This document shows positions 18,814-28,134 of a DNA stretch of 64,000 bases, in pieces; the first letter of the stretch is position 1; each line of letters starts with the position of its first letter. The stretch comes from Cupriavidus neocaledonicus. Its GTDB lineage: Bacteria; Pseudomonadota; Gammaproteobacteria; Burkholderiales; Burkholderiaceae. Position numbers and translations under genes: made by a program. The notes under the pieces were generated by a model. It saw only the letters and a list, made by a program, of their open reading frames with translations, did no database searches and had not been told where the DNA came from. The DNA lies in NCBI RefSeq assembly GCF_000372525.1, contig NZ_AQUR01000093.1:62337-126336 (forward strand), written 5' to 3'.

Positions 18814-19001
18814 GGTCCTGGCCTGGTCATCGAAGGCCCGGTTGAGCAACGATTGTTCCGGGGAGTCGGCCGGAGGATACCAATCGCTAAGCGGAAAGCC
18901 GAGCGGTTCGAGCAGCCGCGCGACCCGCCACAGGTCTTGAATTGCTCGGTTTCGGTGGGAAGGGTGTTCCTGTCCAGGTGGAAGGTCAGCGACATACTCA
19001 T
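18814..19001 (-). pseudogene. Decayed immunity-like gene fragment (possibly Imm52 type), frameshifted and truncated
   Basis: From an ATG at 19001 the minus strand reads MSMSLTFHLDRNTLPTETEQ, then the sensible frame shifts by one base at 18940-18941. It continues as QDLWRVARLLEPLGF and PLSDWYPPADSPEQ, ending near NRAFDD around 18814, after which no homologous-looking protein remains and the frame runs into the purL terminator. The WYPPAD and LLEPLG wording recalls N-termini of immunity proteins (Imm52-like) of polymorphic-toxin systems, from memory only. The DNA is somewhat less GC-rich than its neighbours. I read it as the relic of an inserted immunity gene. Confidence 0.45.
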
Positions 19002-19093
19002 GCTACGGCTGCAGCAAGGTGTCGAGCGGGCGAGGGAGTACGCAAGCGGATACTGGAAAAGCCCGAGGCGGGCGAGACTTGCTGCCGGGTTTG

Positions 19094-19153
19094 CTCCCCT
19101 CTCCCGCTTGCGCGAGAGGGGCCGGGGGTGAGGGCCGGAGCATCAACGAAGTC
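19094..19153 (+). repeat. REP-like palindromic repeat, copy A
   Basis: CCCCTCTC (19097-19104) pairs with GAGAGGGG (19115-19122), followed by GGGGGTGAGGGCCGGAGC and a CAACGAAGT end. The same roughly 60-base layout recurs at 30961, 49645 and, inverted, near 49725. All copies lie between genes. Confidence 0.8.
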
Positions 19154-19213
19154 CGGCGCTCGCACCCATGTACACCAGCACTGTACGCATCCACCTGAGC
19201 CACAAAACCGGCG

Positions 19214-19513
19214 TCAGGCCGCAGCCGCTCCTCGCGGCCTAGAACTCCACGCCACATACGCAAACGTCAGCATCCGCGCGCCCTCATATCCGCGCGCAGG
19301 CACCAGCGCGCCGCTGGCCAGTTGATAGGCCACGACCGCATGCAAGGTTTTTTCCGGGGAATACCGATCCCGCAAGGGGAGGTGGGGATGGAGCCGGCGC
19401 CAGCCGGGGGCGGCGCCGTCCAGGGTGGCCCAGGCCAGTGCGCAATAGCACAGGCCGCGGGACGAGAGATGCCAGAGCTGCCGGTAGCGGCCGGTCGTCT
19501 GCACGCGCTGCAT
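19214..19513 (-). CDS. Possible small hypothetical protein, 99 aa
   Basis: An open frame of 99 codons starting 42 bases downstream of the isomerase gene on the same strand. The product (MQRVQTTGRYRQLWHLSSRG at the start, DRYSPEKTLHAVVAYQLASG in the middle) has plausible amino-acid composition for this genome, and one moderately hydrophobic segment near its end (MLTFAYVAW). No domain is recognised, no strong Shine-Dalgarno is visible, and the frame could be fortuitous in this GC-rich DNA. Confidence 0.35.
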   Translation of the reverse strand: MQRVQTTGRYRQLWHLSSRGLCYCALAWATLDGAAPGWRRLHPHLPLRDRYSPEKTLHAVVAYQLASGALVPARGYEGARMLTFAYVAWSSRPRGAAAA

Positions 19514-19555
19514 CCTGGATGGCTGCAGGGCCGGCGGGGGCGACCGGCGCGCGGT

Positions 19556-20350
19556 TTACTGGATCTTGGCCTTGTCCTTCAGGGCCTTCATCATGGCCTG
19601 GAACTGCTCGCGCTGCCAGTTCTGGTCGCCCATCAGCATCTGCGTCAGCTGCGGCTTCACTTCTTCGAACGACGGGATCTTGGCGTCGCGCACGTCGACC
19701 AGCTCGATGATGTGCCAGCCGAACTGGGTCTTGACCGGGGTGTCGGTCATCTGGCCCTTCTTCAGGCCGGTCATGGCCGCCGAGAACTCGGGCACGTAGC
19801 TGCCGCTGTTGGCCCAGTCCAGGTCGCCACCGTTGGCGGCCGAGCCCGGGTCCTTCGACGCGGCCTTGGCCTGGTCCTCAAACTTGGCGCCGCCCTTGAT
19901 CTTGGCGATGATGGCCTTGGCGTCGGCTTCCTTTTCCACCAGGATGTGGCGGGCGTGGTATTCCTTGCCGTTGCCGAACTGCGACTTGATCTTGTCGTAT
20001 TGCTTGCGCAGCTCGGCGTCGCTGGCGCCGTGGGTCTTGACGTAGTCTTCGAACACCGCGCCGGCCAGCACGTTCAGGCGGGCCTGTTCCAGTTGCTCCT
20101 GCACGTCGTCGCGCTGGGTCAGGCCGCGCTTGTTGGCTTCCTGCACGAGCAGTTCGCGGTCGATCAGCATGTTGCGGGCGCGCGTGCGCAGCTCCGGGTT
20201 GTCGGGCTGGCCGGTGCCGGCGATCAACTTGTCCAGCTTTGCCGACGGAATGGCCTTGCCATTCACGACGGCGGCATTCTGGGCGATGGCCGGCAGGCTG
20301 CCGGCAGCAAGCACAGCCGCCAGGCTGAACGAGAGGACGGTGGTCTTCAT
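19556..20350 (-). CDS. Periplasmic parvulin-type peptidyl-prolyl cis-trans isomerase
   Basis: A 264-residue foldase. A signal peptide (MKTTVLSFSLAAVLAAGSLPAIAQ) is followed by a SurA-like helical N-terminal region and a parvulin domain at about residues 130-225: EYHARHILVEKEADAKAII, the GGDLDW turn and TQFGWHIIELVDVR. It isomerises prolyl bonds in secreted or outer-membrane proteins. It is the last clear gene of the minus-strand set msrB-yciB-bolA-isomerase, with only 4 bases between the bolA stop and its ATG; this order is common in Burkholderiales. Confidence 0.93.
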   Translation of the reverse strand: MKTTVLSFSLAAVLAAGSLPAIAQNAAVVNGKAIPSAKLDKLIAGTGQPDNPELRTRARNMLIDRELLVQEANKRGLTQRDDVQEQLEQARLNVLAGAVFEDYVKTHGASDAELRKQYDKIKSQFGNGKEYHARHILVEKEADAKAIIAKIKGGAKFEDQAKAASKDPGSAANGGDLDWANSGSYVPEFSAAMTGLKKGQMTDTPVKTQFGWHIIELVDVRDAKIPSFEEVKPQLTQMLMGDQNWQREQFQAMMKALKDKAKIQ

Positions 20351-20354
20351 GGAA

Positions 20355-20681
20355 TCAGGTCTGAGAGTTGCTGGAAGAATCGCGTGAGGGTGCGAGGGAT
20401 TGTGCGCGGGATTGGTACTCCTGGCCGGTGAACGCAGTCACGGCCAGGGCGTGGATCTGCGTGGGGAACAGACCGCGCAGCGCATCATACACCATGCGGT
20501 GCCGGGCAACCCGGTTGTGACCCGCAAAGCGCTCGCTGACGATTGTCACGTCATAATGTCCGCCGCCGGACGCGGCGCCGGCGTGTCCGGCGTGCAGCGC
20601 GCTGTCGTCGCGCACGGCCAGGTGGCTGGGGTCGAGCGCTGCGCGCAGCATTGCCTCGATCGTCTCGGGATCGGCTGCCAT
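20355..20681 (-). CDS. bolA: BolA family protein
   Basis: A 108-residue BolA-like protein. The class II KH-like fold is visible as IEAMLRAALDPSHLAVRDDS, the GGGHYDVTIVSERFAGHNRVARHRMVY core with the invariant RF/G and RH..VY residues, and LFPTQIHALAVTAFTGQEY. BolA proteins bind monothiol glutaredoxins and [2Fe-2S] clusters and act in iron handling, stress and morphology. The C-terminal Ser-rich tail (AQSLAPSRDSSSNSQT) is an extension likely to be disordered. It lies between yciB and the isomerase gene, 49 bases after yciB. Confidence 0.92.
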   Translation of the reverse strand: MAADPETIEAMLRAALDPSHLAVRDDSALHAGHAGAASGGGHYDVTIVSERFAGHNRVARHRMVYDALRGLFPTQIHALAVTAFTGQEYQSRAQSLAPSRDSSSNSQT

Positions 20682-20730
20682 CGATGGTTTCCTTCGGTTC
20701 GTGGGGGCGGAACGGGGCGGGGTGCCGCCG

Positions 20731-21270
20731 TCAGTCCTGGGTGTTTTCCGGCATGTGGCGCGACAGCCAGACGCTTTGCGCGACGATGAAGACGAGCATC
20801 AGCCCCATGCTGCCGAACAGCTTGAAGTTGACCCAGGCCTCGGTCGAGAACTGGTAGGCCACGTACAGGTTGAGCACGCCCATGGCGGCGAAGAAGCCGG
20901 CCCAGGCAACGTTCAGGCGCGCCCACACCGGATCCGGCAGCGACACCTGCTTTTCCATCATGGCGCGGATCAGGTTCTTGCGCCACACCAGCACCGACCC
21001 CAGCAGCGCGGCCGCGAACAGCCAGTACAGCACGGTCGGTTTCCACTTGATGAAGGTCTCGTTGTGCAGCACCAGCGTGGCGCCGCCGAAGACCGCGATG
21101 ATCAGCAGGCTGACCCACTGCATCGGCTCGACCTTGCGGTGCCGGAACCAGACCCAGCCGATCTGCACCACCGTGGCGGCGATGGCCACGGCGGTGGCGG
21201 TGTAAATGTCGGCCAGCTTGAACGCGGCAAAAAAAAGGATGACCGGGAACAGGTCGAACAGGAATTTCAT
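20731..21270 (-). CDS. yciB: Inner-membrane spanning protein YciB (septation protein A)
   Basis: A 179-residue, highly hydrophobic protein with five or six membrane helices. It opens with [20 protein letters not shown], the family N-terminus, and contains [22 protein letters not shown] and [26 protein letters not shown] near the C-terminus. E. coli YciB (IspA/IspZ) interacts with cell-division and envelope-synthesis proteins. Length matches the family (179 in E. coli). It lies between msrB (46 bases upstream) and bolA. Confidence 0.95.
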   Translation of the reverse strand: MKFLFDLFPVILFFAAFKLADIYTATAVAIAATVVQIGWVWFRHRKVEPMQWVSLLIIAVFGGATLVLHNETFIKWKPTVLYWLFAAALLGSVLVWRKNLIRAMMEKQVSLPDPVWARLNVAWAGFFAAMGVLNLYVAYQFSTEAWVNFKLFGSMGLMLVFIVAQSVWLSRHMPENTQD

Positions 21271-21316
21271 GCGGGTCCAGGTTGTTGTCCGGCGTCGTCG
21301 CCGGACAGTTCAGGCA

Positions 21317-21784
21317 TCAGGTCTGCGGGTCGGGTTTGGGTGCTTCGGCAGCGTGGGCATCATCCGCCGCACGCTGGGCCGGCGTGTGCTCGTCGGCCTG
21401 ATCGTCGAATTTTAGCGCAGCCGAGTTGATGCAATAGCGCAGGCCGGTCGGGGCCGGGCCGTCTTCGAAGACGTGGCCCAGGTGGCTGCCGCATTCCTTG
21501 CAGCGAACTTCGATGCGCGTCATGCCGTGGCTGTGGTCGACATGCTCGGCGATCACCTCGCCATTGATCGGGCGGAAATAGCTGGGCCAGCCGCAGCCGG
21601 CATCGAACTTGGTCGCCGATTCGAACAGCGGCGTGCCGCAGCCCACGCAGTGGTAAATGCCCTGGTCCCAGTGGTCCCAGTAGCGGCCGGTGAAGGGGCG
21701 CTCGGTGGCGGCTTCGCGGGTTACGCGGTATTCGATGTCGGAGAGTTGTGCACGCCACTCGGCGTCGGTCTTGGTGGTGGTCAT
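21317..21784 (-). CDS. msrB: Peptide methionine-R-sulfoxide reductase
   Basis: A 155-residue enzyme reducing methionine-R-sulfoxide in proteins with thioredoxin. Zinc ligands are present as CVGC (Cys46, Cys49) and CKEC (Cys95, Cys98), and the catalytic Cys118 lies in [12 protein letters not shown]. His101 and His104 (HLGHVF) complete the active site. A 30-residue acidic C-terminal tail follows the domain. It is first of the minus-strand set msrB-yciB-bolA-isomerase. Confidence 0.97.
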   Translation of the reverse strand: MTTTKTDAEWRAQLSDIEYRVTREAATERPFTGRYWDHWDQGIYHCVGCGTPLFESATKFDAGCGWPSYFRPINGEVIAEHVDHSHGMTRIEVRCKECGSHLGHVFEDGPAPTGLRYCINSAALKFDDQADEHTPAQRAADDAHAAEAPKPDPQT

Positions 21785-21941
21785 GGTTGTCCTCGCGGTG
21801 TTCCTTGGAGTGGGTGGCCGGTCAGGCGTTCAGCGTCCACGCTTGTTCCTTGCGGTTTGTCCACGGCATTGGTCGCCGGAATTGCGCGAACCTTACACCG
21901 GCTTGCGCCGGCGTGCAGGCGCGCGGTGCCGGTCGCGGTCG

Positions 21942-23519
21942 TCAGGACGAGCAGCTGACCTCCAGCCCCGCGGCCCAGTCCGGCGGCAGCGCCGCGTAGT
22001 GTTCGGCCTCGGGCTGTTCGTCGAACGGGCGCGACAGCACCGCCAGCAGCCGGTCCACCTCGCTGAAATCCTTGTCCTCGCGCGCACGGCGGATGGCGGT
22101 CTCGGCCAGGTGGTTGCGCAGCACGTATTTGGGGTTGACCGCCAGCATTTCCAGTTCGCGCGCGGCATCGTGCGACTGCTCGGCACGCAGGCGCACGCGG
22201 TAGTCGGCCACCCAGGCGTCGAAGGCGGCGCGGTCGAGGAACAGGTCGCGCACCGGCGCGTCGCGCGAGGCATCGGTGGACGAAATGCCGCACAGCTTGC
22301 GCCAGAACAGCGTGTAGTCGACGCGCTGGCCGTGCAGCAGCTGGAACAGGCTGGTCAGCAGCGGCTCGTCGGTCTTGTCGTCACCCCCGGCAGGCGGGCG
22401 CAGGCCGAGCTTGGCGCGGTAGTGGCGGAAGAACGCCGCGGCGTAGCGCTCGCGGAACGGGTCCAGCGCGGCGCGCGCGGCTTCGATGGCGGCATCGCGC
22501 GCGCTTTCCTGGTCGGCCTGCGCGGGCGGCAGCCACAGCGGCAGCAGCGCCTGCGCCAGGCAGTGCAGGTTCCAGAACGCCACCTGCGGCTGCTGGCTGT
22601 AGGCGTAGCGGCCCTGGGTGTCGGAGTGATTGCAGATATGGTTGGCGTCGAACGCATCGAGGAAGCCGAACGGGCCGTAGTCGATGGTCAGGCCCAGGAT
22701 CGACATATTGTCGGTGTTCATCACGCCGTGGCAGAAGCCCAGCGCCTGCCAGTGCGCGATCAGGTCGGCGGTGCGCAGCGAGACCTCGCGCAGCAGCGCC
22801 TGGTACGGCTGCCCGTCGTCGCGGCAGGCGGGCATGAAGTTGTCGATGACGAAATCCGCCAGCTTGCGCAGCGCGGCCACGTCGTCGTGCGCGGCGAAAT
22901 GCTCGAAGTGCCCGAAGCGTATGAAGGTGGGCGACAGCCGGGTCACGACCGCGGCGGTCTCGATGGTCTCGCGCCGCACCGGCGCGTCGGAGCCCATGAT
23001 CGACAGCGCGCGCGTCGTGGGCACGCCCAGCGCGGCCATCGCCTCCGAGCACAGGTACTCACGGATCGACGAGCGCAGCACCGCGCGCCCGTCGGCCATG
23101 CGCGAATAGGGTGTCAGGCCCGCGCCCTTGAGCTGGATTTCCCAGGGGCCGGTGTCGGTCTGCGCCTGCGCCAGGCGGATGGCGCGGCCGTCGCCGAGCT
23201 GGCCGGCCCAGACTCCGAACTGGTGCCCGGAATAGACCGTCGCCAGCGGATCGGCCCAGTCCGGCACCTGGTTGCCGATGAAGGTGTCGATGAAGTCTTG
23301 CCGGCTGCCGATGCTGGCATCCCAGCCCAGCAGCGCCGCGGCCGCAGGCGCCACGCTGACCAGGTATGGCGATGGCAGCGGCGTCGGACGCAGGCGCGTG
23401 AAGAACTGCGGGCCCAGTTCGGCAAAGCCGGGCGCGGTCGGGAATGGCAGCGGCAGGGTCGCCGGCGTGGCGGTATCGGCAACGGCTTGCGGAGCGTGCG
23501 GCGGGGGCGTGTCTGGCAT
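21942..23519 (-). CDS. selO: Protein adenylyltransferase SelO (YdiU)
   Basis: A 525-residue pseudokinase-fold enzyme that transfers AMP to Ser/Thr/Tyr of target proteins, linked to redox stress. Diagnostic segments are [19 protein letters not shown], the [20 protein letters not shown] lysine region, [12 protein letters not shown] and the metal-binding [22 protein letters not shown]. Unlike many eukaryotic forms, it ends at CSS without selenocysteine. It starts at 23519; the first 25 residues are Pro/Ala-rich. It is single, divergent from the acyl-CoA ligase operon. Confidence 0.95.
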   Translation of the reverse strand: MPDTPPPHAPQAVADTATPATLPLPFPTAPGFAELGPQFFTRLRPTPLPSPYLVSVAPAAAALLGWDASIGSRQDFIDTFIGNQVPDWADPLATVYSGHQFGVWAGQLGDGRAIRLAQAQTDTGPWEIQLKGAGLTPYSRMADGRAVLRSSIREYLCSEAMAALGVPTTRALSIMGSDAPVRRETIETAAVVTRLSPTFIRFGHFEHFAAHDDVAALRKLADFVIDNFMPACRDDGQPYQALLREVSLRTADLIAHWQALGFCHGVMNTDNMSILGLTIDYGPFGFLDAFDANHICNHSDTQGRYAYSQQPQVAFWNLHCLAQALLPLWLPPAQADQESARDAAIEAARAALDPFRERYAAAFFRHYRAKLGLRPPAGGDDKTDEPLLTSLFQLLHGQRVDYTLFWRKLCGISSTDASRDAPVRDLFLDRAAFDAWVADYRVRLRAEQSHDAARELEMLAVNPKYVLRNHLAETAIRRAREDKDFSEVDRLLAVLSRPFDEQPEAEHYAALPPDWAAGLEVSCSS

Positions 23520-23946
23520 CGCGTAGGGGCGCTCGGGCGCCAGGTGGCAGTGCGCTTTCGGTGCGCTCGGCGCGGTGCCGCGGCACGCGTGTCAGGCGGT
23601 GCGGCGCGGCATGCGCAAGGCACGAAAATGCGATGGTGGCTAGGGAAAACGACATGTTGAGGTGCAACATGCCACGCAGTATTGTACGTCCTCAACGGCA
23701 CGAGACCGCGCCCCGCCGGAACATGCCGCCATGCACCGCAAGGTTATTTCCCGCCTTCACTGAGCCCATGAATCCGGTGCATGGACTTCCGCAGAATTGC
23801 GGCCCCGAACACAGCAACGCGACGACAGTACGGCAGTGCACGACCGGGTCGGCTCCTTGCCGACGCCATAGATGCGAACGACCGTCCAAAAATAGTACGG
23901 TTGTTCGTTTTTCGGTGGAACAGAACAGCATTCAGGAGGCAGGTTC
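23520..23946. other. Intergenic control region between selO and the acyl-CoA ligase operon
   Basis: About 430 bases with no convincing gene. It holds a perfect 7-bp inverted repeat CATGTTG-AGGTG-CAACATG at 23653-23671, closer to selO, and two GAACGACCGT-type operator copies at 23876-23906, closer to the ligase start at 23947. The segment is clearly more A/T-rich around 23880-23935 than coding DNA, as expected for a promoter. Confidence 0.7.
23876..23906. promoter_or_regulatory. Paired operator upstream of the acyl-CoA ligase operon
   Basis: GAACGACCGTCC (23876-23887) and, inverted, GTACGGTTGTTC (23895-23906, reading GAACAACCGTAC on the minus strand) form an imperfect 31-base inverted repeat, matching at 10 of 11 outer positions. 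The half element matches GAACGACCGTGC in front of the beta-oxidation run and GAACGACCGTTC in front of the HSL esterase. It lies 41 bases before the ligase ATG. A TetR-type regulator is the likely reader, by inference. Confidence 0.6.
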
Positions 23947-25572
23947 ATGGCATTGATGGGTCAAATGATGAGCGCACCGCTGCTCATTTCCTCCATCATC
24001 AAACACGCCGCGCGTTATTACGGCAGCACCGAGATCGTCTCGCGGCGCACGGAGGGCGACCTGCATCGCTATACGTACCGCGATTGCGAGCTGCGTGCCC
24101 GCAAGCTGGCGCAGGCGCTGGGCGCGCTCGGCGTGCAGCAGGGCGAGCGCGTCGGCACGCTGGCCTGGAACGGCTACCGCCACCTGGAGATCTATTACGG
24201 CGTGTCGGGCATGGGCGCCGTCTGCCATACCGTCAACCCGCGCCTGTTCCCCGAGCAGATTGCCTATATCGTCAACCACGCCGAAGACGGTTATGTCTTC
24301 TTCGACCTGACCTTCCTGCCGCTGGTCGAGGGCGTGGCCCCGCATTGCCCCAACGTGCGCGGCTGGGTGGCGATGACCGATCGCGCGCACATGCCGGCCG
24401 AGTCCAAGGTGCCGCTGCTGTGCTACGAAGAACTGCTCGACGCGCAGGACGGCAACTACGAATGGCCGCAGTTCGACGAGAACCTTGCGTCGAGCCTGTG
24501 CTACACCTCGGGCACCACCGGCAACCCGAAGGGCGCGCTGTATTCGCACCGCTCCACGGTGCTGCACTCGTATGCGTCGGCCATGCCGGATGCGCTGGGC
24601 TGCTCGGCCAGCGACGTGATCCTGCCGGTGGTGCCGATGTTCCACGTCAATGCCTGGGGCCTGCCGTATTCGGTGCCGCTGGTCGGCGCCAAGCTGGTGC
24701 TGCCGGGGCCCAAGCTCGACGGTGCCTCGCTCTATGAGTTGTTCGAGCAGGAGAAGGTGACCTTCTCCGCCGGCGTGCCGACGGTGTGGCTTGGCCTGCT
24801 GCAGCACGTGCAGGCCAACCAGCTGAAATTCTCCACCTTCCGCCGCACCGTGATCGGCGGCTCGGCCGCGCCGCCGGCGATGATCCGCGCGCTCGAGGCG
24901 CTGGACGTGGAGGTGATCCACGCCTGGGGCATGACCGAGATGTCGCCGCTGGGCACCGCCAGCAAGCTGCTGGCCAAGCACCACGACCTGCCCGACGCCG
25001 AGCGCCACAAGATCCAGGAAAAGCAGGGTCGCGTCATCTACGGCGTCGACATGAAGATCGTCGACGGCGAGGGCAAGGAACTGCCGTGGGACGGCAAGGC
25101 CTTCGGCGACCTGCTGGTGCGCGGGCCGTGGATCATCGACCGCTATTTCCGCAATGACGTCAGCCCGCTGGTCGATGGCTGGTTCCCCACCGGCGACGTC
25201 GCCACCATCGATGCCGACGGCTTCATGCAGATCACCGACCGCAGCAAGGACGTGATCAAGTCCGGCGGCGAATGGATTTCGTCGATCGACATCGAGAACG
25301 TCGCCGCCGCGCATCCCGCGGTGCACATGGCGGCCTGCATCTCGGCCTACCACCCCAAGTGGGACGAGCGCCCGCTGCTGGTGGTGGTGAAGAAGCCCGG
25401 CGCCGAGGTCAGCCGCGAGGAACTGCTGCAGTTCTTCGAAGGCAAGGTCGCCAAGTGGTGGATTCCGGACGACGTGGCCTTTGTCACCGAGATTCCGCTG
25501 ACCGCCACCGGCAAGATGCAGAAGCTGCGGCTGCGCGAGCAGTTCAAGGACTACAAGCTGCCGACTGCCTGA
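23947..25572 (+). CDS. Acyl-CoA ligase (AMP-forming), medium/long-chain or methylthiopropionate type
   Basis: A 541-residue member of the acyl-adenylate family that activates a carboxylic acid to its CoA thioester. Visible are the phosphate-binding loop [14 protein letters not shown] (near 190), the [15 protein letters not shown] region, the YGTE-equivalent [12 protein letters not shown], the hinge [21 protein letters not shown] and the C-terminal catalytic Lys in [12 protein letters not shown]. The architecture is that of fatty-acid and DmdB-like ligases; the substrate cannot be fixed. It starts an operon with a complete Liv-type ABC importer, which presumably brings in the acid to be activated. 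Confidence 0.9.
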   Translation: MALMGQMMSAPLLISSIIKHAARYYGSTEIVSRRTEGDLHRYTYRDCELRARKLAQALGALGVQQGERVGTLAWNGYRHLEIYYGVSGMGAVCHTVNPRLFPEQIAYIVNHAEDGYVFFDLTFLPLVEGVAPHCPNVRGWVAMTDRAHMPAESKVPLLCYEELLDAQDGNYEWPQFDENLASSLCYTSGTTGNPKGALYSHRSTVLHSYASAMPDALGCSASDVILPVVPMFHVNAWGLPYSVPLVGAKLVLPGPKLDGASLYELFEQEKVTFSAGVPTVWLGLLQHVQANQLKFSTFRRTVIGGSAAPPAMIRALEALDVEVIHAWGMTEMSPLGTASKLLAKHHDLPDAERHKIQEKQGRVIYGVDMKIVDGEGKELPWDGKAFGDLLVRGPWIIDRYFRNDVSPLVDGWFPTGDVATIDADGFMQITDRSKDVIKSGGEWISSIDIENVAAAHPAVHMAACISAYHPKWDERPLLVVVKKPGAEVSREELLQFFEGKVAKWWIPDDVAFVTEIPLTATGKMQKLRLREQFKDYKLPTA

Positions 25573-25721
25573 GGCCGGCAGGCCAGCATCCGGTGCGCCG
25601 GGCCGGTTTGCGGCACGGCGCTGCCGGGGCCGGCCGCGCGGCGCGAACAGGAGGGCGCCACGCGGCCGGTTGCATCGACGACATCGAACCACAAGCCACG
25701 ATAAGAGTGAAGGAGACAGGT

Positions 25722-26972
25722 ATGACCAAAATGCGTCCGCTGGTGGCCGGTGTGGCCACGTTTGCCGCACTGGGTTCTGCGCTGGTTTCGGGGTCCGCAC
25801 TCGCGGATACGGTGAAGATCGCCTTTATCGATCCGCTCTCGGGCCTGATGGCCCCGGTTGGCCAGAACCAGCTCAAGAGCTGGCAGTACGTCGCCGATGT
25901 CGCCAACCAGAAGGGCTGGGCCGGTCCGCACAAGTTCGAGGTGGTGGGCTTCGACAACAAGCTGTCGCCGCAGGAAAGCCTGACCATCCTCAAGCAGGCG
26001 ATCGACCAGGGCATCCGCTACGTGGTGCAGGGCAACGGCTCGTCGGTCGGCCTGGCGCTGCAGGATGCGGTGGCCAAGCACAACGAGCGCAACCCCGGCA
26101 AGGAAATCGTCTACCTGAACTACGCCGCGGTGGATCCGGACATGACCAATGCCAAGTGCAACTACTGGCATTTCCGCCTGGACGCCAACTCGGACATGAA
26201 GATGGAGGCGCTGACCACCTTCCTGGCCAAGGACCCCAACGTCAAGAAGGTCTACCTGATCAACCAGAACTACTCGTTCGGCCACCAGGTGGCGCGCGCC
26301 GCCAAGGACTACCTGAAGCGCAAGCGCCCGGACATCCAGATCGTCGGCGAAGACCTGCATCCGCTGGCGCAGGTCAAGGACTTCGCGCCGTACGCGGCCA
26401 AGATCAAGGCCTCCGGCGCCGACACCGTGATCACCGGCAACTGGGGCAGCGACCTCGCGCTGCTGATCAAGGCCGGCAAGGACGCCGGCCTCACCACCAA
26501 CTACTACACCTACTACGCCGGCACCACCGGCGTGCCGACCGCGATGGGCGCGGCCGGCGCCGAGCACGTCAAGTACGTGGGCTACTACAACCCCAACAAC
26601 AAGGGCTTCCGCGGCGCCGACATCATCGAGGGCTACAAGAAGAAGTACAACGACGACTTCTACGTGATGGCCTCGTACACCGGCATTGCCATGCTCAGCA
26701 AGGCGATGAAGGACACCAACTCGACCGACCCGGTCAAGGTGGCCAAGGCGCTGGAAGGCATCAAGGTCGACAGCATGAACGGCACGGTCGAGATGCGCAA
26801 CACCGACCACCAGGCGCAGCAGCCGCTGGTGGTGGCCACCTGGACCAAGGTCGACGGCAAGGAAGTCAAGTACGACCAGGAAAACACCGGCTACGGCTGG
26901 AAGACCAACGCGCTGATGGACCAGTACGTGTCGGCCCAGCCGACCTCGTGCCAGATGAAGCGGCCGGGCTGA
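25722..26972 (+). CDS. ABC transporter periplasmic substrate-binding protein, branched-chain type
   Basis: A 416-residue receptor of the Leu/Ile/Val-binding family. The ATG at 25722 has a good Shine-Dalgarno (AAGGAGA) and opens a signal peptide ending at GSALA before DTVKIAF. Typical segments are IDPLSGLMAPVGQNQL, NKLSPQESLTILKQAIDQG, NQNYSFGHQVARA and ITGNWGSDLALLIKAG. It lies between the acyl-CoA ligase and livH/livM/livG/livF, so its ligand is probably a carboxylic acid, not a branched-chain amino acid. The earlier in-frame start at 25272 is a shadow inside the ligase gene. Confidence 0.92.
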   Translation: MTKMRPLVAGVATFAALGSALVSGSALADTVKIAFIDPLSGLMAPVGQNQLKSWQYVADVANQKGWAGPHKFEVVGFDNKLSPQESLTILKQAIDQGIRYVVQGNGSSVGLALQDAVAKHNERNPGKEIVYLNYAAVDPDMTNAKCNYWHFRLDANSDMKMEALTTFLAKDPNVKKVYLINQNYSFGHQVARAAKDYLKRKRPDIQIVGEDLHPLAQVKDFAPYAAKIKASGADTVITGNWGSDLALLIKAGKDAGLTTNYYTYYAGTTGVPTAMGAAGAEHVKYVGYYNPNNKGFRGADIIEGYKKKYNDDFYVMASYTGIAMLSKAMKDTNSTDPVKVAKALEGIKVDSMNGTVEMRNTDHQAQQPLVVATWTKVDGKEVKYDQENTGYGWKTNALMDQYVSAQPTSCQMKRPG

Positions 26973-27182
26973 TCCCGACGGCGGGGCGCGGCCAACGCTG
27001 ACAAAGTGGCCGCGCGGCCGGCATACTTCCGGTCTTTCCGGCCGACATTCCGGTCTTTTTCCAGACCATAACGGGGAGTGTCCGGGGGCGATGTCCGCCC
27101 CCGGCGGTGGCGCTCACCCTCGATCGACCCGGACGGTTGCCGGCATGCCCCCGCATGGCGGCACCAGCTTGAAGGACACGCT

Positions 27183-28130
27183 GTGGAATTCTTCGTCATC
27201 TCACTGCTGAACGGCATCAGCTACGGGCTGCTGCTGTTCATGCTGTCGTCGGGCCTCACGCTGATCTTCAGCATGATGGGCGTGCTCAACTTTGCCCATG
27301 CCAGCTTCTACATGCTGGGCGCCTACTTTGCCTACACCATCGCCAGCAAGATCGGCTTCTGGCCGGCGCTGATCCTAGCGCCGCTGCTGGTGGCGGGCGC
27401 GGGCGCGCTGGTGGAGCGCTTCGGCCTGCGCACGGTGCACAAGTACGGCCACGTGGCCGAGCTGCTGTTTACCTTCGGCCTGGCCTACCTGATCGAAGAG
27501 GGCGTCAAGCTGGTGTGGGGCCTGGCGGCGGTGCCGTACCGGATCCCGGCCGAGCTCGACGGGCCGCTGTTCACGGTGTTCACCTCGTCGTTCCCGAAAT
27601 ACCGCGCCTTCATGATGCTGGTGTCGCTGGGCATGCTGGTGGCGATCTACCTGGTGCTGACGCGCACCCGCATCGGGCTGGTGATCCAGGCCGCGCTGAC
27701 CCATCCGGAAATGGTCGAGGCGCTGGGGCACAACGTGCCGCGCGTGTTCATGATGGTGTTCGGCGGCGGCGCCGCGCTGGCGGGGCTGGCCGGGGTGATC
27801 GGCGGCAATGCCTTCGTCACCGAGCCGTCGATGGCCGCCGCGGTGGGGTCGATCGTGTTCGTGGTAGCGGTGGTGGGCGGCATGGGCTCCCTGGTGGGCG
27901 CGTTCATTGCGTCGATCCTGATCGGCGTGCTGCAGACCTTCGCGGTCACCATCGACGCCTCGCTGGCGGGCCTGATGACCGGCCTGGGGCTGGCGGTCAG
28001 CGAGGCCACGCCGTTCTATTCGCTGTGGAAGCTGACGGTGGCCCAGGTGGCGCCGGTGCTGCCGTACCTGCTGCTGGTGGTGATGCTGATCTTCCGCCCG
28101 CGTGGACTGATGGGAACCCGGGAGAGCTGA
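27183..28130 (+). CDS. livH: Branched-chain-type ABC transporter permease (LivH family)
   Basis: A 315-residue inner-membrane permease with about eight helices. The start is a GTG at 27183 with a Shine-Dalgarno (GAAGGA) just upstream, giving VEFFVISLLNGISYGLLLFM, the classic LivH N-terminus; an ATG at 27078 would add unconserved, polar residues. The conserved GLTLIFSMMGVLNFAHASFYMLGAY motif follows, and the EAA-like loop ALGHNVPRVFMMVFGGGAALAGLAG. It is separated from the receptor gene by 210 bases and from livM by 4 bases. Confidence 0.93.
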   Translation: MEFFVISLLNGISYGLLLFMLSSGLTLIFSMMGVLNFAHASFYMLGAYFAYTIASKIGFWPALILAPLLVAGAGALVERFGLRTVHKYGHVAELLFTFGLAYLIEEGVKLVWGLAAVPYRIPAELDGPLFTVFTSSFPKYRAFMMLVSLGMLVAIYLVLTRTRIGLVIQAALTHPEMVEALGHNVPRVFMMVFGGGAALAGLAGVIGGNAFVTEPSMAAAVGSIVFVVAVVGGMGSLVGAFIASILIGVLQTFAVTIDASLAGLMTGLGLAVSEATPFYSLWKLTVAQVAPVLPYLLLVVMLIFRPRGLMGTRES

Positions 28131-28134
28131 GGCC

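Larger units (their letters stand above)
18771..19213. other. Gene-poor gap downstream of purL
   Basis: No intact gene is visible in these 440 bases. The stretch holds the decayed immunity-like fragment, one copy of the palindromic repeat at 19094-19153, and otherwise unremarkable sequence. Open frames here are short and have no recognisable start signals. Confidence 0.6.
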
